Positions 23,700 to 35,480 of a stretch of 64,000 nucleotides of DNA are shown one piece after another (within the stretch, counting starts at the first letter, position 1; each line of letters opens with the position of its first letter). The position numbers and the translations under genes are program-made. The DNA comes from Nageia nagi (lineage: Eukaryota > Pinophyta), in the NCBI GenBank assembly GCA_050084985.1, contig JBITNC010000001.1, positions 85,870,001-85,934,000 on the forward strand. Reading direction: 5' to 3'. The notes under the pieces are model-generated. The model worked only from the letters and a program-made list of their open reading frames with translations. It was not told the origin of the DNA and made no database searches.

Positions 23700-24430
23700 A
23701 TTCAGTAGAACCTAGAAAAATGCATCCTAGAGTTACTTTTGTTATTAAAAAAGAAATTGAAAAGTACCTTGCTGCTAGTTTCATTATTCCTATTTATTAT
23801 TCTCCTTGTATATCCACCATTATTCCTATAGCTTAACCTAATGGTGAGATAATATGTTGTATAGATTTTAGGGATATCAATAATGTATGTCCCAAAGATG
23901 TCTTTCCTTTTCCTAACATTGATATGATTATAGATTCCACAATAGGCCATGAAATATTATCTTTTATGGATGGCTTTTTTTTCTACATTTAGATAAGTAT
24001 CAAAAGGGATGACCAACATAAGATAACTTTTATTACTCCTTAGGGCACATTTTGTTGGGTGGTCATGCCTTTTGGTCTAAAGAATGTAGGTGCAACTTAT
24101 CAAAAAGTTATGATGAGCATGTTCCATCATATGATCCATGAATATATTAAGGTATATGTTGATGACATCCTAGCAAAATATACAACCAAATATGACCACA
24201 TTTTGAATTTGAGTAAGATTTTTTAGAGAAAGAGAGAGTATAAGTTGAAGTTAAAATCTTAAAAGTGTGCATTTGGGGTATCATCAAGTAAACTACTCAA
24301 TTTCATTATATCATGTAGAAGCATTGATTTTGATCCTAAGCAAGTTACAACCATAATTGATTTATCACCTCCTAAAAACTTGAAATACTTGAGAAGTCTT
24401 TTTTATAAGGTTCAAGTAGTCAAAAGATTC
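23700..24430 (+). pseudogene. E1 reverse transcriptase relic
   Basis: A gypsy reverse transcriptase in one main frame with scattered stops. It begins IKKEIEKYLAASFI, then FRDINNVCPKDVFPFPNID (family DLRDLNKACPKDDFPLP), MPFGLKNVGATYQKVM near 24070, and the intact catalytic box YVDD at 24155-24166 followed by ILAKYTT. The thumb motif DLSPPKNLKYLRSL is near 24360. Confidence 0.92.
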
Positions 24431-24838
24431 ATTACATAGCTAGTAGACATGATAGTACCTTTCTCTCATTTAATAAAAAAGGGTGAGAAATTCATTTGGA
24501 ATGACAAATGTCAAACAAATTTGGACAATATAAAAAGGTATCTCACAAATACTCTAGTATTAGCACCTTATGATTCAAAAAGGAGTCTACTGATTTATGT
24601 TTTAGCAATCATGAATACTCTAGGGGCCATGTTAGCATAAAAGAAATGACAGTAACAAGAAAAGGGCCATTTATTACATTAGTAAGAATTTGATTGATTA
24701 TGAAACATAATATAGTCCAATAGAAAATATGTTATTTACAATAGTCTTCCCAAAATAAAAATTAAGATATTACATGCTTAGCAACACAAAATATATCATA
24801 GCTTAGGCTGATCCACTTAGATATCTTATGTCTAAATC
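24431..24838 (+). pseudogene. E1 RNase H, left part, cut by E2
   Basis: RNase H continues with FSHLIKKGEKFIWNDKCQ, VLAPYDSKRSLLIYVLA and, near the edge, DPLRYLMSKS. E2 interrupts it inside this last block. The sequence right of E2 at 38031 continues in frame with YLSRRTTKWVMLLQEF. Confidence 0.9.
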
Positions 24839-25561
24839 TATTTCATAATCATTGGATGCTTATAGCATACTCAAATCCTCACTTATAGGTTCAAATGAAA
24901 ATACATAAACCATTATAATATTATACAAATTGCATATAAATTTGAAAATTGCATAATGTGAATCACAAACTAGAAATCTCAAACACACAACAAGATCAAC
25001 ACAATGATTTATCCTAGTTCACCCAATGTGAGCTAATCCAACATGGAATTGGATCCTTCTCTTCTCATTGTCTATATACATTAAAATATTATATACATAG
25101 AGAAATACCATGAATATAATGGAAATATAATCTCTTATAATTACTACAACCTCCTAAAGAAAGAAGAAAATACAATCTTAGAACTACAAAATTTTGGAAT
25201 GACTCTAGGTCTTTCTTCAAATCTTACAATCCCAAAATGCTAATTCTCTCAAAACTCCCATTATGGAATCAAAGAGTATAATGCCCTTAAATAATCCTCT
25301 AAAACACTCTAAAATATTATACAAGTAACCTAAATCACTCAATCTTCTAAAACACCATTATCTTTTTAAATGTTCCTACTAACTCATCAAAGTGCACACC
25401 ATTAATAGCCTAAAATTAGCAATTTGCATGTCATTGGAACCTTAAAATTAGATGTTAAGAAAATTTAAAATTTGGTCTTTGATTTGTATCCAAGCATATA
25501 TACATTTGGATTGAGTATTTATCTTAAAAAGATAGATTGAAATATGATCCAATTCATATCA
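24839..25561 (-). repeat. 3' LTR of E2
   Basis: On the plus strand it starts TATTTCATAATC (TG decayed to TA) and ends CATATCA. It aligns over its length with 37303-38025, with many substitutions. Confidence 0.93.
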
Positions 25562-26427
25562 CACCTCCTTAATGGAAAAGCATTTGGTCCCACAAATGCA
25601 TAGATGAATATACAACTCCCCAACTCTAGAATTTTCCATCCAATTATATTTATTTGGCTTATTTCCTTTCAATATAGCCAACCACATCTCTATATTACCT
25701 CTTCTTGTAGCACAAACCTTCTTTTTCAATATGGAATCCTCCTTAAGTTCATCCATAGTATTAGGAGCTAAATCATCAATAGATAGCAGAATATGATATG
25801 AATTTGCTTCATCTTCAGTCAACATAGATGGATTATACAATTTCAAATGCTCAATATTCATAACTAAATATATGTTCATATATTTTGTTAGATTCAATCT
25901 AAAATTATTCTCACTTACTTGCTCCATAATCTCAAATGATCAATACCTTATAGGTTTCAACTTCTTGGCTAGTCCTTACAATTTCTCCTTACTAAGATGC
26001 AACCAAACATGGTCTCCCACATGAAACTTATGGTCAAATCTCTATTTTTATGTCTCATATTGTACTTGGATTGGCTTGTCTCAAGTTGCTCTTGGAATTT
26101 CAAATGAATTTTCCTAATCTTTTCAACAAATTTTTCATCTTGCTTTTCCTCTTTCTCATGTGAATCTTCTTCATCCCTTTGCTTACTAAATATACAATCA
26201 AAAGGTGAAGGTGGTAAATAACCAAAACAAGTCTCAAAAGGACTCTTATTATGGAATAATGAGTTTTTCTATTGCATGCATGTTGGATATATTCAAGATG
26301 TTCATCTCAATACTTAGGATGCTTGCCACAATAACCCCTCAAGAGTTGAACTACTATCCTATTCACCACCTTAATTTTTCCATCTATTTGAGGATGAAAG
26401 GCAATACTCTTTTTCAACCTTGAATCT
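25559..26427 (-). pseudogene. E2 integrase C-terminal half with chromodomain-like tail
   Basis: The minus strand resumes the integrase after E3 with LKKSIAFHPQ and VVNRIVVQLLRGYCGKHPKY. It runs through the region near 25930-26130 that ends the integrase core. The final 122 codons (25559-25927) are open. YMNIYLVMNIEHLKLYNPSM is the HVSxLKxY-type block. ILKKKVCATRRGNIEMWLAI and KPNKYNWM match the chromodomain pattern of a basic strand, W-L-v-x-(W/L)-K-G and a Trp in the helix. The stop codon TGA is formed by the first three bases of the 3' LTR. Confidence 0.85.
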
Positions 26428-27205
26428 TGTTTATAAGTATTTTGAGAATGCAAATAAATAAATAATTACAAAACCCAAGATACTTGTTTCGAGCTACGAA
26501 TAACAATTTAGACCATACAAATAATAGATGAAGAAGATAGCCACTCTAGAGTTAGGATGACAATACTAATCAAGAACTATGATTTGTATACTTACCTCAT
26601 GAATCATACCTAACACTAGAGGATGATGATATATTTGATGATTTGATTATAAAAGAATCCTACTCCAGAAGCTATGACCTAAAATATTGCAAAAAGAGGA
26701 TTATGGATGATCTATATGTTGTATAGGAGGAGCATCGTTGGTGTATTTAGCATGAATAAGGAGCTTTGGTGGTATTTTTCAAAGTGTTTTTTTCTTTTAA
26801 ACTAAGTCAATTATTTGCACATAGATGTTTCAAATAGAGTATAGATTACCATTGTCAGAATAACTTGCATAAGAAAGTACATAAGCCATAGCCTTGAATG
26901 GTAGCATCAAGAAACACCTAAAGGATTGCCACCACCAAAACTAGATATGGGATCATGTCTCTCCTTGATGTGGACTTACTATTAAATCTCTATTTATATA
27001 GATAATAATATGACCTACTCCTTAGGTTAGTGTATACCTACATAAATAGGGTTAGCCCATAATATATAATTATATTCAAGACATCCATTGATATCATAAC
27101 CATATTCAAAATAAACATTGACATTATTGCATTAAATATTCTAAGTGTGTATAAGTGTAAGAAAATGTATTTATTTAAATGATAAATAAATTTTATATGA
27201 TAAAA
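26428..27205 (-). repeat. 3' LTR of E3
   Basis: Aligns with 32665-33444 throughout. The plus strand starts TGTTTATAAG; its other end has decayed to TATGATAAAA. Confidence 0.93.
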
Positions 27206-27219
27206 AATTCCCCACTTTG
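27206..27219 (-). other. Polypurine tract of E3
   Basis: The minus strand reads AAAGTGGGGAATT directly before the 3' LTR. This fixes the orientation of E3. Confidence 0.8.
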
Positions 27220-27570
27220 GATGAGAAATTGATATCACTTGGTGCATTGAGATTTTTCATTCAAAGTACAACCAAGATGTCATAGCAATGAAATATTAGC
27301 AGGCATTGATAAGCATAATACCAACACTAATCAATATGAATTTCAATAAAGATTATAATATAGAAAAACTTGTAAAATCTAGATATGGGTTGAGAAAACT
27401 CCTTGCTATGATGTTTTTTAATCTACCCCTTGTAATGATACTGACAACACATGACCACACATGACAACACATGACCATACCAAGACCTTGTTGACAAGAT
27501 AACATATGACATATGAAAACCTTGACAAACATGAGAAAATAACATACTATATAGTGGAAGATTAATTTCA
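27220..27570. other. E3 DNA between polypurine tract and minisatellite
   Basis: Noncoding as far as I can see. Short ACATGACCACACATGAC-type direct repeats occur around 27440-27480. Confidence 0.5.
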
Positions 27571-27780
27571 TGCCAAGAGGCATGATAATATGAGAACTAA
27601 AACTTTGTACCAAGAGGCATGATATGATAAGAGCTAAAACTCTACTCTAAGAGGCATAATAATATGATGAGAGCTAAAACTCTATACCAAGGGGTATGAT
27701 AATATATGATAACACCTAAAACCTCATGTTGAAGAACCATGATGTCTATGTGGGAGCTAAAACTCCATGCCAAGAGGATA
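27571..27780. repeat. ~40-bp minisatellite left of the PMD cassette
   Basis: About five imperfect units with core GAGCTAAAACTCTATGCCAA and GAGGCATGATAATATGAT, starting near 27571, 27607, 27646, 27686 and 27729. The same unit reappears at 30071-30160 on the other side of the cassette. Confidence 0.9.
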
Positions 27781-28086
27781 TAACATAATATGATCCAAGA
27801 TGTAGCCATATAGGTAACTCTTTTTCATGTCCAACAAATCAAGATATTCAATCTGATAAAATAAAGAACACAAGCAATCAATTTTAACTAAAGCACATCG
27901 TTGATGGTCTTTAATGCTTGAAAATCAAAGGCTATAAGTGGTCCTTTTCTTAAAGAATTTTTGAAAATTGTAAAGCTTGGATAATAGCATATTTCCTACT
28001 AATTCTAAATGACTACTTTGTTTACTTATTTGTAATCCATAGTTGCATAAATTGATATTATCTAGTAATATGTGCTCTTGAAATCT

Positions 28087-28097
28087 TATAAAAAAGG
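28087..28097 (+). promoter_or_regulatory. TATA-like box upstream of the PMD relic
   Basis: TATAAAAAAGG lies about 700 bp before the first recognisable PMD codons on the same strand. It is followed by a GAGAGAAGAGAG-rich stretch like a plant 5' leader, and the gap may include an intron. Whether it was ever a promoter cannot be told from the sequence. Confidence 0.35.
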
Positions 28098-28769
28098 CTT
28101 GACCCCCTTTCATTATCACTTGCTTGCATTTTGAGAGAAGAGAGTGCTTTGGAGCTTTGAGAACCTATTTAGTAGGTGTTTGTTTCTAACTTTGCTACTA
28201 TCAATCTATGGTTGCTTTTTCTTCCTTTCCATAGCTTCCTACTATTGCTTTACTAATCACATGCTGGGAGGGACATAGAGCTACTTTGGTGATGAACTCT
28301 CTTGCTAGCCATCAAGTAAATCATCTTTACCTATCTTGTCTTTGGTTTATTCCTATTTTTTCCTATATGTTTATAACTTTTCTATAAATCTAGCATATTG
28401 CCCCTAGGGTTTCACCTATTTGAAAACATATGATTTCATTTTTGTTTTTTAATTCTATTTTTTATTTTTTTATCTTCATGGTAAGGTTTGTCTTTTTCAT
28501 ATGACTTTGTACATGAAATTATTTTATCATGCTGTATGGGAAGAAGGCCATTGGTGATCCTTTAATGTCTATTAGAAAAACTCAAAAAATGCATTAATAA
28601 TTGAAACTAATCTTACTTTTTGGGTGCTTTTTACCAATATCATAGCTATTACATGAGGGCTTTTGGAAAAAGTACTACTTTTACTATTTCTTAACAATGG
28701 TCCCAATCAAAGGAGAGTTGGAGCATGTTTAATACTATTTCCTTGAGTTATTTGGCTTTTTTTTATTAT

Positions 28770-30033
28770 ATTTACCATGATTAGGATATGCTAATAGCTT
28801 TGATGAAAAGGTGGGATCTTAATTTCAACACCTTTCACCTACCCATTATAGGGATATCACAAGGACACTAGAGGATATATACAAGATCACTAGGCTACCT
28901 ATCAAAGGTAAGCTAGTGAATATGGTTTTCATTACTAGCATAGAATGAGCAGAGGAGTAAACCATAAGAAAAGGGGAGTTTCTCTAATGTGATATGAACT
29001 AAAGGATCCTCTAGCATAGGCTGACCTATGGTTAAGGCTCCTCATTTCTTGCTTACTAGATGTTGTTGTCTATATAGACAAGAGCAATGAGACATTTCCT
29101 ATGGGAATGGTTCCCATCATCGTGAACATGGTTTTATATGAACAATAGTATGCATGGTGCCTAGCTATTTTGGCATAGTTATATCATGATTTGCATTCAT
29201 TTACTAAGGTGGAGAGAGGGGGGAGATAGGTGGATCACTCTATGATACTATAGATATGGGCTTATAATCACATAGGCATCTTTAGATCAACCTCTCTACC
29301 ACTAGACCTACCTAATGATGTGCCCAAATGGTAGCTATGGGCTACTACACATGGTCCTAACTTTCTTGATGTTGATCTAGAGGGATGGAAGATATAATTT
29401 GACACACTCAAGGAGTCATATATGTACTAGCATCTCTATAGGTATTCCTTAGAATGGGATAAGAATATGCATGAGCTATCTTGGGTGAGACACTCAACAT
29501 ACATTCAGGCATGTAGGGCACTAGTTGAGGCATATAGGCTAGAGTGAGTACTTTGGCAATTTGGGATGTAGTAGGGGATACTAGATGATTATAGGATAGT
29601 AGTATGCTACTACCGTAATAAGGATTTTACAAAGGACTATGAGCTAATACTAGATTGGGATTTCAAGTGGACATCCCCTAATGAGGACTCTAATTTTGAG
29701 GATGACCTAGATATAGATGATCTTGAGCATATCGAGGACTATCTAGATTGGTGGAAAGGATATAATTCTCACCACCTAGGCATACATGAGGTAAACTAGC
29801 CTAAGGATGAGGGAGATGAACATGACATAGGGGATGCATTGACTAGGTGGGACATAGGATACACTCAAGCAAGATGGGGCTCATATGACATGGGTGATGC
29901 ACATGATAAGACTCTTGATGCATGTCATGATGATAATGAAGAGACTAAACTAGACCAAGATGATTATGATGATCACTCAGCCATACTAAGATTTTGTAAA
30001 ATGATGAACCTTTTTATGATATATAAAATATGA
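28770..30033 (+). pseudogene. Plant mobile domain (PMD) protein relic, antisense inside E3
   Basis: The frame opens with DMLIALMKRWDLNFNTFHLP and, after a frameshift at about 28857, RTLEDIYKITRLPIKGKLV. This is the PMD signature of a Trp, an H/T-T-F-H/R-L-P block and a T-L-E/Q-D-V-x-x-(I/L)-x-G-L-P-(I/V)-x-G block. After another shift near 29040 it reads MGMVPIIVNMVLYEQ, an AWC-x-A-I-L-A-x-LYHDLHSF block matching the family's W-G-x-x-x-L-A-x-L-Y, then ILxIWAYNHIGIF and DVPKW. It ends with an acidic tail (EDDLDIDDLEHIEDY; DDNEETKLDQDDYDDH) and a stop at 30031. About a dozen stops break it. PMD proteins such as Arabidopsis MAIN and MAIL1 act in the nucleus in silencing and genome stability. PMD copies are also known inside plant transposons. 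Family assignment is from motif reading only. Confidence 0.82.
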
Positions 30034-30070
30034 CATTTATTTATTTACTTTATTGTTTATGACATGTATT

Positions 30071-30160
30071 TATGATAAATATGAGAGCTAAAACTCTATG
30101 CCAAGAGGCCTATAAAGATATAGTGATCTAGAAATTGAAACTCCACACAAAGGGGTATTC
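30071..30160. repeat. ~40-bp minisatellite right of the PMD cassette
   Basis: About two units in the same orientation as 27571-27780, beginning GAGAGCTAAAACTCTATGCC at 30082. Confidence 0.85.
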
Positions 30161-30579
30161 ATTAATTTTTAGTTTGATAAAATCTAACCATGAAAGAGGA
30201 TCATGGGCAATCCATTCTTGATAAAAATGGAGCACCAGTACTCTTGTTATGATGTCAAAATGATCCCTCATTTTCTCCATCATGATGTCAATTAGTTCAT
30301 TTGTCCTACTACCAGTTCTATTAGTGTTAGTAAGATCATGCATGTTTACCAAATGATGTAACTAGAGGGCCTTGTGCCCCCACTAGTACTAGCTTCATTC
30401 CATTATTTCCTTATTTTTCACCTATGATAGTGGGCTCTCTCATCATATTTCCTTGCATATATAATATTCCTACATTGTGTTGTGGCATGGGGTTTATGTA
30501 AATCCCTAATTTTTCATTATTTGCATGTACAAGAGTCTTTTTCTATTCTTCTTATTTTTTGAATGATATTGCTTTCTTG

Positions 30580-32574
30580 TCTACTAAATATTGAATGATA
30601 TCTTTAAGCTTTTTGTATTCACATGTTTTATGTTCATGAATTCTATGATATCCACAAAATCCTCCTACAATTTTAGTGGCTTTTTGGCTCATGGGTGGTA
30701 GTTGAATCAAACCCTTTTATAGCAATGATTATCACAACTCATCATAATCTTTCATAATCTTGGTATTTACTTGAGAGGTTTTATGCTTTTATTGAATAAG
30801 GCATTTCTTTCATCATTTTAACTATTGCTATCATTCTCATAGTTGATAGTTTCCTTTCTTCTCTTTTAAATTTTCAAGAACCAATTTTCACTAATGCTTC
30901 TCTTTTTGAATCATATACATAATCATCTCAAAGAGGGGTTGCTCTAGATAGTTGAAAAATTCCAATATCATTTCATCTCTAAGGGATTTTATCAGCATAT
31001 GTTTTAGCTATTTTACACTCAAATTTATAAATCTTTCTATTTTTCTTGATGCTTTTACAAATTCATCAAATGATTGGTTCTCACCATGTATCATTCTTGC
31101 TAAATCAATAAGGGTTGGTTTTGTTTTTATGTTGTGTTGATATTGATTAAGGAATTCTCATTTCAATTGCTCATAGCTGGTTATACTTTGATTTTCAAGA
31201 CTATAAAACCATTTAGAAGCTTCTTTCCCTAAACTAAGTTGAAATAATCTTGCTAACATATCTACATCATTTTGATGGTTACAAGCTACTTCCTTAAAGA
31301 TCATGATGTGTATTCTTGGATCACTAATGCCATAATATTTATTGAAATCTATGTCTTCCCCTTCCCATGTTTTGCCTTTTATTTTTGTACAAAAGGGGTA
31401 CCTTTTGTTTAATTATTCACCCTCTTTTTCTTTATTAAATAATGTTAACCTCTTTAGTTGTTCAGCCATTACTTTTAGTTGTTCCATTCTTTTCTCTAAT
31501 TTCTCTTTTTCATTTTGTATAGTTACATTGTTATTTTTTCTATTTTTCTAGGGGATCAACTTTTTCAATTTCTTCCTCATTCTCATATTTAGGTATTTCA
31601 GGGGTGAATCTCCTATTTTCATTTCTCCATTATTGGATTAGTTGATTGTCTAACTCTCTAATAATTACTTTCTTTACACATAGTTGAGCTTTTTGATAAT
31701 ATTGTGTGCCTATTATCTTACTCACCTTCATATCTTTAATTTCTTTTACTCTATCTGACCAATAAGGGTAAGCATTGATAAGTCCTCATGCCATAGGGTT
31801 AGTTTCAAGTTCTATATCTATTTCACTATATTAATTGTCCTCAAATTCTACCATCTCATCATCCAAACATTTATAATTAGCCTCTTCTTGTGTTATTGGT
31901 TCATGACTTTTTAAATTTTCAATAAGTTTTAGGGATGATGAAGGTTGATGAATTGTTAACTCAGGGATGAAAGGATTTTGGTCAAGACAAAGCATACAAA
32001 ACTTCACATAGTTTTCCATTAAAAAAATGGGCCATAGGTATTCCATTTCAATAGGATTTAGATAATGGTTGATCCTATATTTATCTATTAAGGTGTACAA
32101 CAAAAGGACTAACTTATCAAGCAGTATCCTAGAAGGTGACATAAGACTGCTTACGATCAAAAATTCATAAATTATATGTAATGAATGACCTATGGTAGGA
32201 TCTCAAGTAAACCTATAGAATATCCAAGGGTGTTTTATGAATTATTGCACCAACCTTAATTTATCTTCTATTAGGTTTAGACTATTAGATTTTTTAGATC
32301 AATAAAGGGCTAGTTACAGTTTATTTTTAAAAAATTGAACTATTTCTTCTTTAGTGTTCTCATTTTCTTCTGAATCCCAATGATAAGATTCATCATCTAT
32401 TATATTTATACCTATTTTACTAGGATCATCATTATATTTAAAATATCCATGATAAGATTCATAATTAGGAAAATTGGTTTCAATAGCCATAGGGACACTA
32501 TCTTTATTTAACCTAGCACTTTTTCTTATTGATGTCACTCCTTTCCATGATTTTTTTTCTTTTAGTTGGCTCAA
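30580..32574 (-). pseudogene. E3 leader ORF and gag relic
   Basis: The minus strand starts MSQLKEKKSWKGVTSIRKSA at 32574. It passes through an acidic region (DDESYHWDSEENENTKEE) and, with stops, reaches an open stretch at 31831-32160. The gag domain follows in the next kilobase: GISDPRIHIMIFKEVA near 31330, KEASKWFYSLENQSITSYEQ near 31200, and ARMIHGENQSFDEFVKASRK near 31090. Near 30620-30660 CGYHRIHEHKTCEYKK looks like a modified zinc knuckle. A 74-codon frame at 30128-30352 lies beyond it and is not assigned. No pol follows, so E3 would have depended on another element for reverse transcription and integration. Confidence 0.82.
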
Positions 32575-32646
32575 GTTTTGATTGGTTTAATGAGAAGATA
32601 TCTAATGAATTATTCATATTTTATTATATTTCTAGAAGTTGATTTT

Positions 32647-32664
32647 CACATCAAGTTCACCAAA
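32647..32664 (-). other. Primer binding site of E3
   Basis: The minus strand reads TTTGGTGAACTTGATGTG directly beside the 5' LTR. Confidence 0.7.
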
Positions 32665-33444
32665 TGTTTACAAATATTTTGAGAATGCAAATAAATAAAT
32701 AATTACAAAACCCAAGATACTTATTTTGAGCTATGGATAGCAATTTAGACCATACAAAAAAATAGATGAAGAAGATAGCCACTCTAGAATTAGGATGACA
32801 ATACCAATCAAGAACTATGATTTATATACTTACCATATGAAGTGTACATAACATTGAAGGATGATGATGTATTTGATGAGTTGATTGCAAAAGAATCCTA
32901 CTCCAGAAGCTATGATCTAAAATATTGCAAAAAGAGGACTGCATGCAATCTATATGTTGTACAAGAGGAGCACTGATGATGTATTTAGCATGAATATGGA
33001 GCATCAATTATCTTCATCATAGTGTTATTTTCTTTCAAACCAAGTTAATTATTTACACATAGATGTTTTGAATAGAGTATAGATTACTGATGTTAGAATA
33101 AGTCACTTAAGGAAGTACATAAACCACAGCCTTGAATGGCGGCATCAAGAGAGACCTAAAGGATTACCACCACCAAGACCAGATATGGGATCATGTATCT
33201 CCTTGATTTGGACCTACTATTAGATCCCTATTTATACAAATAATAATATGACCTACTCCTGAGGTCAGCATGTACCTACATAAATAGGGTCAACCCATAA
33301 TATATAACAATATTCAAGATAACCATTGATATCATACCCATATTCAAAATAAACATTGACATTATTGAATTAAATATTATAAGTGTGTATTAGTGCAAGC
33401 AAATGTATTTATTTAAATACATAAATAAATTTTATGTGATAACA
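32665..33444 (-). repeat. 5' LTR of E3
   Basis: The minus strand starts TGTTATCACATAAAATT and ends ATTTGTAAACA, with a TATA box (TATAAATAG) near 33228-33236. Confidence 0.94.
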
Positions 33445-33449
33445 CATCC

Positions 33450-33990
33450 ATATTTTCCCATAAACATGTCTAAAACTTGCCCAAAAATATACTATCTCTA
33501 TTTGAAATAATAGAATTAGGCAATCCAAAATAAACCCAAACATGAGAAAAGAATAAATTTGTAGCATATTGTATTGCTATAGTATTTTTACATGAAATCA
33601 AAATACAAATCTTGCTAAATCTATCCACAACAATAAATAAATAGTCATGACCCTTCTTAGTCATAGGCAATCATCCCATGAAATTCATTAAGATACACTC
33701 CCATGGATGTGAAGGTACTAGAAGTGGCTGATACAAACCTAATTTCATGTTACTTGGCTTGCTAGTGCAACATAAAAAACACCCCCTTATGTACTTGGCA
33801 ACATGATCTTGTATCTTTTGCCAATATATATACCTTTGCAAATTGTACAATATCTTTCCAACCCCAAAATGTATTGCAATCTTTAAAGTATGTGCTTCTC
33901 TAATCAATCCAATCCTTTCACCTACATGTACATATAATGCATTAAAATGATAAAGAATTCTATTTTTCAAATGAAATTCATCTAAACCCT
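33450..33990 (-). pseudogene. E2 integrase N-terminal half
   Basis: The minus strand starts near 33970. The HHCC zinc domain reads REAHTLKIAIHFGVGKILYN and KYIRGCFLCCTSKPSNMKLG. The core has PWECILMNFMG, where the first catalytic Asp is now Asn. GHDYLFIVVDRFSKICILI and YFGLPNSIISNRDSIFLGKF follow; the second catalytic block is NRD where SDRD is usual. E3 interrupts it about eight codons later, inside LWENMD. Confidence 0.92.
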
Positions 33991-34120
33991 CATACTTGAA
34001 CCTAGATGAAGATAACTACTCATACACCTCTCCAAAGTCTAGATCCTACACATATGCCTTTTAAAATGACTCAAACAAAAAAGGAAGAAATTTTAGCACT
34101 AAGATGGAACTCATTGGACT

Positions 34121-34700
34121 CTATTTGCATGTTGTTGGAAGCCAAAAATAATTACTACATGCCAATGATGGCATGGAATATATAGTTAGAGGTGGCCTAG
34201 AAAACATATCAATAACCTTACTAAATGTTCCTTTTTTATACTTGGTCACTAGATGAAATTGTTGTAGAAAACCCATCCATATATAGTGTCTAGTTGGTTG
34301 CAATTTTGATTGAGTTTGTAAATACTTTAATGGTTGATGATCATTATGAATGATTATTTATTTCCTCATTAAGTAATGTTTTCACTTTTTAATAACTTGA
34401 ACCAATGAATACATTTCCTTATCATAAGTAGAATAGTTCAAAATAGCCCCACTAAACTTTTTAGAATGATAGCAAATTGGTTTACCTTCTTGTAACAAAA
34501 TAGCTCCCATGGCATAGTCACTTGCATTAGTAATCACTTAAAATGGATTTTGCAAATTAAGAAGTGCTAGCATAAGTTCACTAATAATCTTTTTCTTCAA
34601 AGTGTCAAAATATGTTTGTTGTTGTTTCTCCCATTGGAAAACTTGCCTCTTTCCAATCACATCATGTAAAGGTGAAGCAATATGTGAAAAATTAATAATA
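34121..34700 (-). pseudogene. E2 RNase H relic
   Basis: On the minus strand, after FQWEKQQQTYFDTLKKKI near 34640, the frame passes through decayed RNase H (34320-34540, with several stops). It ends with RHYIWMGFLQQFHLVTKYKK and VIDMFSRPP near 34200, the usual end of the chromovirus RNase H. Confidence 0.85.
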
Positions 34701-35480
34701 AACTTTATCAAATATTGGATATAACCTAAGAAATTGATTACTTCAATTACATTAGATGGATTTGTCCAATCTACTATAGCACTTACTTTACTAGGATCTA
34801 TCTTAAGTTGTCCATGAAAAATAATATGGCCCAAATACATAAAATACATTTTTCCAAACTCATATTTTGAATGTTTCAATTATAACTTCTCCTTATACAA
34901 AATTTGAAACACTTATCTAAGATGTACAACATGTTCTTATCAAGTAGAACTATAAATAAGAATATCATTTTGGTATACAACAATAAAAGAATTAGTAAAT
35001 GGAAGAAGTACATCATTCATTACTCTCATAAAAATGGCTAGTAAATTGCATAAACCAAATGGAAAAATAAGCCACTCAAATAGGCCTTGTCTTGTCTTGA
35101 AATTAGTCTTCCAAATTTACTCTTCCTTGATTCTAACTTGGTGATATACACTCCTCAAGTATATTTTTATGAAGAATCTTTCTCCTTACAATGATCCAAA
35201 AGATCATCTATTTGAGGCAAAGGATAGCAATTTTTTATGGTGATTTTGTTTAGTGCTCTATAGTTAATGCACATTCTCCAAGTTTGATCCTTCTTGGGAA
35301 CCAAAATAACAAGTGATCCACGTGGATATGTACTTGGTCTTATCACTCCTTGATCAACCAACTCTTGAATCTACCTCCTTATCTCCCCTTGCTCCAAAAT
35401 TGATTATCAATAAGAAGTTATATTAGGAAATGAAGCATTAGTTAACAACAAAATATCATGTTGTATATCATGCATAGGAG
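34701..35480 (-). pseudogene. E2 reverse transcriptase relic
   Basis: The minus strand reads [40 protein letters not shown] and [13 protein letters not shown] (35167-35361), the standard gypsy fingers and palm. The catalytic box at 34964-34975 reads Y-Q-N-D before ILIYS, so the first of the two catalytic Asp residues has become Asn by a G-to-A change. The thumb follows with YLGHIIFHGQLKIDPSKVSA and NVIEVINFLGYIQYLIKFI. Confidence 0.92.

Larger units (their letters stand above)
26428..33444 (-). mobile_element. E3: non-autonomous LTR element carrying an antisense PMD cassette
   Basis: LTRs of 778 and 780 bp enclose 5.5 kb. On the minus strand, after a primer site at 32647-32664, come an acidic leader ORF and a gag with a retrotransposon gag domain. 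I find no protease, reverse transcriptase, RNase H or integrase. The remaining 3 kb before the polypurine tract hold, on the opposite strand, a plant mobile domain relic. Flanks are AATCT (26423-26427) and CATCC (33445-33449). The E2 integrase frame continues if the ancestral target was AATCC, so each copy carries one change. The polypurine tract (AAAGTGGGGAA) and LTR start resemble E1, suggesting a Tat-derived, non-autonomous element. Confidence 0.92.

Noticed and set aside
31342-31551. Plus-strand Phe/Ser-rich frame
   Set aside because: It is the complement of the E3 gag reading on the minus strand.
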